Shown one piece after another: positions 12,046-15,086 of a stretch of DNA of 15,086 nucleotides; the first letter of the stretch is position 1, and every line of letters begins with the position of its first letter. The notes beneath the pieces are model-generated. The model was not told where the DNA came from, searched no databases, and saw only the letters and a list, made by a program, of their open reading frames with translations. This stretch comes from DASVTR01 sp033855775 (GTDB lineage Bacteria; Acidobacteriota; Blastocatellia; Pyrinomonadales; Pyrinomonadaceae). Made by a program: the position numbers and the translations under genes. The stretch spans positions 1-15,086 of the forward strand of contig JAWVFT010000018.1 of the NCBI GenBank assembly GCA_033855775.1. Direction: 5' to 3'.

Positions 12046-12981
12046 ATGAAATGGCTTGCTTCACTGACGCGACATTCGTTCGGCGTGCGCAATCGCGCGC
12101 CGTGGCTGACCATGCTCGGCCACAGCTTCCATTATTTTCACGAGAACGACCTTTACACGTCAGCGGCGGCGATGAGCTACTTCGGGCTGCTGACGCTCTT
12201 TCCGGGGTTGCTGCTGTTGTTGGCTTTGAGCAATCAACTGGCCGGAGGCGGCGCGTTGTTGGCGCAGATGATGACGCGCGTGGTGCAGGTTTATCCCGGC
12301 TCTGCGGATTTTCTGGGCGAGACTGTGCGCTCGCTTTCAAACATCGGGCCGGGCATTCTCATCACCTGCTTCGGCGTCGTGCTGTGGGCAGGCTCATGGG
12401 TCTTCGCCGTCATCGAGCGCGCGCTCAATCGCATCTGGGGAACGACCTCGCGCGCCTTCCTGCGTGGCCGCGCCCTGACGCTCTTCATGATTGGCATCGT
12501 CGGGTTGTTGCTCTCGCTCTCCGTGCTGGTCACGTCCGTGCTGGTCGCCTTGCAACAACTGGCCGCGCGGATTCCCTTGCGGGCTTTGGAACGCATGACG
12601 ATGCTGGCGACCGTCACCAGCGCATTCTGGCAAATCATCTTCACGCTCCTGAGCGTGCTGATTACCATCACGCTCTTCACGCTCGTCTATCGGTTCATGC
12701 CGAACGCGGAGGTCAGCGTGCGCGATTGTTTGCCGGGAGCCGTGCTCGGCGGAATCCTTTGGGAGTTGTCGAAGTACGTCTTCGCATGGAGCCTGCACTA
12801 CTTTCATTACGACCAACTGTACGGCCCCGTCGGCGCGGTCGTGGCCGTCCTGACGTGGGGCTACTTTTCGAGCTTGATTCTGCTCTTCGGCGCGCAACTG
12901 ACAGCCGTCTTTCATCGTGAGCATCCGGCGGAGCCCGTCAAGCCTTCGCCCGCCGACGCCGCCATCGCCCCGCTGCCCTGA
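12046..12981 (+). CDS. YihY/virulence factor BrkB family membrane protein
   Basis: 311 residues. The opening HSFHYFHENDLYTSAAAMSY with FGLLTLFPGLLLLLAL is diagnostic for the YihY/BrkB (formerly 'RNase BN') family. Membrane helices are visible at about 42-62, 101-122, 143-167, 190-215, 228-246 and 261-288. The family hallmark after the fourth helix, LVYRFMPNAEVSVRDCLPGA, then GGILWELSKYVFAWSLHYF and YGPVGAVVAVLTWGYFSSLI, is intact. The molecular role is unsettled; the old RNase assignment was withdrawn, and transport or envelope functions are proposed. The ATG at 12046 has little ribosome-binding sequence and follows the GTGACRA element. queA follows after 10 bases. Confidence 0.93.
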   Translation: MKWLASLTRHSFGVRNRAPWLTMLGHSFHYFHENDLYTSAAAMSYFGLLTLFPGLLLLLALSNQLAGGGALLAQMMTRVVQVYPGSADFLGETVRSLSNIGPGILITCFGVVLWAGSWVFAVIERALNRIWGTTSRAFLRGRALTLFMIGIVGLLLSLSVLVTSVLVALQQLAARIPLRALERMTMLATVTSAFWQIIFTLLSVLITITLFTLVYRFMPNAEVSVRDCLPGAVLGGILWELSKYVFAWSLHYFHYDQLYGPVGAVVAVLTWGYFSSLILLFGAQLTAVFHREHPAEPVKPSPADAAIAPLP

Positions 12982-12991
12982 AACTTCCAGA

Positions 12992-14032
12992 ATGCAAATC
13001 GCAGACTTCGACTACGAACTGCCGGAAGAGTTAATCGCGCAGCATCCATTGGAACGACGCGACGCGGCGCGCATGTTGATTCTCGACCGCCAAACGGGCG
13101 ACTGGCGCGACAGCCAGTTCGCAGCGCTTCCATCCTTCATCCGCGACGGCGATGTCGTTGTGCTCAACAACACGCGTGTCTTTCCCGCGCGCCTCAACGG
13201 AACGCGCGAGCCGACCGGCGGGCGCGTCGAACTCTTCTTGATTACGGAGCGCGAGCCGCAATTGTGGGAAGCCTTAGCGCGCCCCGCCCGCCGCTTGCAG
13301 AAGGGGGCGCGTGTCGAGTTCGGCGCGGGCCGCCTGCGCGCCGAAGTCGTCGAAACGCTCGAAGAGGGACGACGACTGCTGCGCTTCTATAACGATGAGC
13401 CGCTCGAACAACTGCTCGAGGAACTCGGAGAGACGCCCTTGCCGCCTTACATCAAACGCGACGGCGAAGAGTCTGGCGCAGACCGCGAGCGTTATCAAAC
13501 CGTCTACGCGCGCGAGCGTGGAGCGATTGCCGCGCCGACCGCCGGGCTGCACTTCACGCCGCGCGTCCTCGAAGAATTGAGAGCGCGCGGAGCGCAACTC
13601 GCGGAGATAACGCTGCACGTCGGCTACGGCACGTTCGAGCCCGTGCGCGTCTCCGACCTCAAAGACCACAGGGTCGCGCCGGAGCGCATCGTCGTCAGTC
13701 AAGAGACGGCGCAGACGGTCAACCGCGCGCGTCGCGACGGCCAACGCATCCTGGCTATTGGCACAACTACTACTCGCGCTTTAGAATCAGCCGTAGGCGA
13801 TGACGGCCTCGTTCGCGCGGGCGCGCGGCTGGCTCAACTGACCATCACGCCCGGCTACGAGTTTCGCGTGGTGGACGCGCTCTTGACCAACTTTCATCTG
13901 CCGCGCTCGTCCCTGCTGGCGCTCGTCGCGGCTTTCGCCGGATGCGCCCAAGCGCTCGCCGCCTATCGCCACGCGGTCGAAGCCCGCTATCGTTTTTACA
14001 GCTACGGCGATTGTATGTTGATAATAAAGTGA
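12992..14032 (+). CDS. queA: S-adenosylmethionine:tRNA ribosyltransferase-isomerase QueA
   Basis: 346 residues from ATG at 12992, giving MQIADFDYELPEELIAQHPL; the longer frame overlaps yihY and adds 25 unrelated residues. QueA transfers and isomerises the ribosyl part of AdoMet onto 7-aminomethyl-7-deazaguanine in tRNA to make epoxyqueuosine. Family signatures are complete: VVLNNTRVFPARL, TPLPPYIKR, RYQTVYA, GAIAAPTAGLHFT, LHVGYGTFEPV, ILAIGTTTTRALES, LLTNFHLPRSSLL and the terminal YRFYSYGDCMLI. Length is normal. It lies 10 bases after yihY. The stop TGA at 14030-14032 falls inside the first heptamer of repeat copy C. Confidence 0.97.
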   Translation: MQIADFDYELPEELIAQHPLERRDAARMLILDRQTGDWRDSQFAALPSFIRDGDVVVLNNTRVFPARLNGTREPTGGRVELFLITEREPQLWEALARPARRLQKGARVEFGAGRLRAEVVETLEEGRRLLRFYNDEPLEQLLEELGETPLPPYIKRDGEESGADRERYQTVYARERGAIAAPTAGLHFTPRVLEELRARGAQLAEITLHVGYGTFEPVRVSDLKDHRVAPERIVVSQETAQTVNRARRDGQRILAIGTTTTRALESAVGDDGLVRAGARLAQLTITPGYEFRVVDALLTNFHLPRSSLLALVAAFAGCAQALAAYRHAVEARYRFYSYGDCMLIIK

Positions 14033-14110
14033 CGAGTGACAAGTTACAACTCGTCGCCGCTTTTCTTTTGCTATTGTTCGCTGTCTGACTCGTCACTCGT
14101 CACTTGTCAC
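14029..14110. repeat. Palindromic GTGACRA heptamer element, copy C
   Basis: Left side GTGACGA, GTGACAA, GTTACAA (14029-14049); right side complementary heptamers at 14088-14110, with a perfect 12-base pair GTGACGAGTGAC (14029-14040) and its complement (14092-14103). The interior, about 40 bases, is pyrimidine-rich and not clearly related to that of copies A and B. It fills the gap between queA, whose stop codon it supplies, and the acetyltransferase start at 14120. Confidence 0.85.
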
Positions 14111-14119
14111 TGTTTTCGT

Positions 14120-14683
14120 ATGGCAGTCTTAAAGAAAATTCGCGCGCGATGGTGGTCGCAGGAGGAGGAGCCGGGGGAGGACGCGCCGCCGGTTTCCGCT
14201 GTGCCGGAAGAGTCTTCGCTGGTCGAGGTTCGCTATGATGTGCGGCCCATGACGCTCTCGCATCTGGACGAGTGCTGGCGGCTCGACCAACGATGCTTCG
14301 TTGACGGCGAAGCCTACAGCCGCGACACCTTCGAGTATCTGCTGACCGCGCCGGAGTCCGTCTCGTATCGCGCCGTGACGCAGGGCGGCATGATGGTCGG
14401 CTTCATCGTCGGCCTCGTCGAGCCTGACCACACGGGCCACGTCACCACGCTCGGCGTCGCGCCTGAGCATCGCCGCCGCCGCATCGCCGAACGCATGATG
14501 ATGAAGGTCGAAGACGGCTTTCGGCGGCGTGAAGTCCGCATCATTCGCCTCGAAGTCCGTTCGGTCAACACAGGCGCGCAGCAGCTTTATCGCAACCTCG
14601 GCTACATCGTCACGCAACGCCTCCCGCGCTATTACTCAAACGGCGGCGACGGGCTGTTGATGGTCAAGTCGTTGACCGAATAA
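14120..14683 (+). CDS. GNAT N-acetyltransferase, RimI-like
   Basis: 187 residues from ATG at 14120; an upstream GTG frame would translate the repeat and is rejected. Residues 1-40 are a charged, Glu/Pro-rich extension. The GNAT domain (about 41-185) starts VRPMTLSHLDECWRLDQRCF, with the RimI-like acceptor region AYSRDTFEYLL, the strand GMMVGFIVGLVEPDHTGHVT, then LGVAPEHRRRRIAERMM and RLEVRSVNTGAQQLYRNLGY. RimI-type enzymes acetylate N-termini such as that of ribosomal protein S18. The acetyl-CoA loop normally reads R/Q-x-x-G-x-G/A; here it is RRRRIA, with Arg in the place of the first Gly. The fold call is firm, the substrate is not. Confidence 0.85.
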   Translation: MAVLKKIRARWWSQEEEPGEDAPPVSAVPEESSLVEVRYDVRPMTLSHLDECWRLDQRCFVDGEAYSRDTFEYLLTAPESVSYRAVTQGGMMVGFIVGLVEPDHTGHVTTLGVAPEHRRRRIAERMMMKVEDGFRRREVRIIRLEVRSVNTGAQQLYRNLGYIVTQRLPRYYSNGGDGLLMVKSLTE

Positions 14684-14707
14684 TAGCGAGTTAGAAATTA
14701 GCGAGTT
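14684..14707. repeat. Short direct repeat TAGCGAGTT
   Basis: TAGCGAGTT occurs at 14684-14692 and 14699-14707, separated by AGAAAT. It starts right at the stop codon of the acetyltransferase gene and may be a decayed member of the heptamer-spacer class. No inverted partner is seen. The following bases up to 14746 contain a 13-base tandem repeat of CAGATGTCTAT at the end of the next gene and nothing else recognised. Confidence 0.4.
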
Positions 14708-14746
14708 TGGAAAATCGCAAGGCGACTCTCTGCCTCAGATGTCTAT

Positions 14747-15073
14747 TCAGATGTCTATGCGGAGGGTGTCAATCTTGGCGGCAGCCGCGCGCTTCCTGCG
14801 AGTCAACTTCCAACGGCCAAACACCGCGTACCATAAACAGGGCAGACCGAGCGTGGTCAAAGCGGTCAGCGGAGTCTCAAGCGAAGAGTCCGCGCCGCCT
14901 CCCGTCTTGAGCCGTGGTTGATGGCTGAGCCAAAGCTCCGAGATGAAGAAAGCGAAGCACAGGCAGAAGACGAGGGCCGTCGTCAAACGCGCCGCCCAGT
15001 TGAAACGCTGCGGGTCGTAGAGGACTGGAATCAGCGACAGCGTTGCGAGTTCAAGGACAATCATGACAGCCAA
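14747..15073 (-). CDS. Small membrane protein, unknown function, possibly cut by window edge
   Basis: Up to 108 residues are visible. The frame is open to the window end, so the true start may be TTG at 15073, ATG at 15064 (MIVLELATLSLIPVLYDPQR) or further right. Two or three membrane helices are visible: MIVLELATLSLIPVLY, LTTALVFCLCFAFFISELWL and LTALTTLGLPCLWYAVFGRW, followed by a basic end KLTRRKRAAAAKIDTLRID. No family is recognised. It faces the acetyltransferase gene convergently across a 63-base gap without a terminator hairpin. Confidence 0.55.
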   Translation of the reverse strand: MAVMIVLELATLSLIPVLYDPQRFNWAARLTTALVFCLCFAFFISELWLSHQPRLKTGGGADSSLETPLTALTTLGLPCLWYAVFGRWKLTRRKRAAAAKIDTLRIDI

Positions 15074-15086
15074 GCTCTTGAGCGTC

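Noticed and set aside
12051..12920. Plus-strand 289-codon frame overlapping yihY
   Set aside because: Shifted reading of yihY in high-GC sequence; composition is Arg/His/Ala-rich without domain features, while yihY is fully supported.
1..15086. tRNA, rRNA or riboswitch
   Set aside because: No tRNA cloverleaf ends, rRNA stretches or known riboswitch signatures were recognised; this was by eye, so a covariance-model scan would be decisive.

Overview
The window reads as a moderately GC-rich bacterial chromosome segment, most likely from an acidobacterium of the Blastocatellia/Pyrinomonadaceae type. That placement is inferred from the short N-terminal zinc-ribbon membrane protein, the codon style and the gene repertoire; no rRNA or other decisive marker is present.

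Layout. The left edge (1-115) is the 3' end of an IS5-family transposase. Positions 183-2669 hold a plus-strand group: a secreted TPM-domain protein with a glycine-rich tail (YgcG type), a nucleotidyltransferase-fold protein and a LemA lipoprotein, closed by a perfect hairpin terminator at 2751-2785. Facing it, on the minus strand, is a tightly packed run of ten genes (7909 down to 2831): the NADH-sensing repressor Rex, a TonB-C-like membrane protein, a class II (fuculose/rhamnulose-phosphate type) aldolase, a membrane-anchored cysteine-bearing protein, a bacterial microcompartment (BMC) hexamer shell protein, three different BMC pentamer (EutN/CcmL) proteins, a coiled-coil protein with a four-cysteine tail, and a zinc-ribbon membrane protein. 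From 8260 to 14683 the plus strand carries ruvA, ruvB, a large secreted helical protein of unknown function, a YihY/BrkB membrane protein, queA and a RimI-like acetyltransferase. A small membrane protein on the minus strand runs into the right edge.

The main point of interest is the BMC operon. It has shell hexamer, three pentamers, a candidate cargo aldolase with an extra C-terminal module, and a redox regulator, but no aldehyde dehydrogenase, phosphotransacylase, alcohol dehydrogenase or trimeric shell protein. Its boundaries appear to lie inside the window (a promoter-like site before rex, a terminator after the last gene), so the core enzymes are presumably encoded elsewhere or the compartment is unusual. 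The likely logic is: aldolase cleaves a sugar phosphate to an aldehyde inside a protein shell, and Rex ties expression to the NADH/NAD+ state.

A second theme is that many of the intergenic gaps contain an imperfect palindrome, several built from tandem heptamers (GTGACRA, AGTCYAA and others). Two of them, before a BMC pentamer gene and before yihY, are homologous over about 50 bases; two supply the stop codon of the preceding gene. In the BMC operon two of these hairpins sit exactly between hexamer and pentamer genes.
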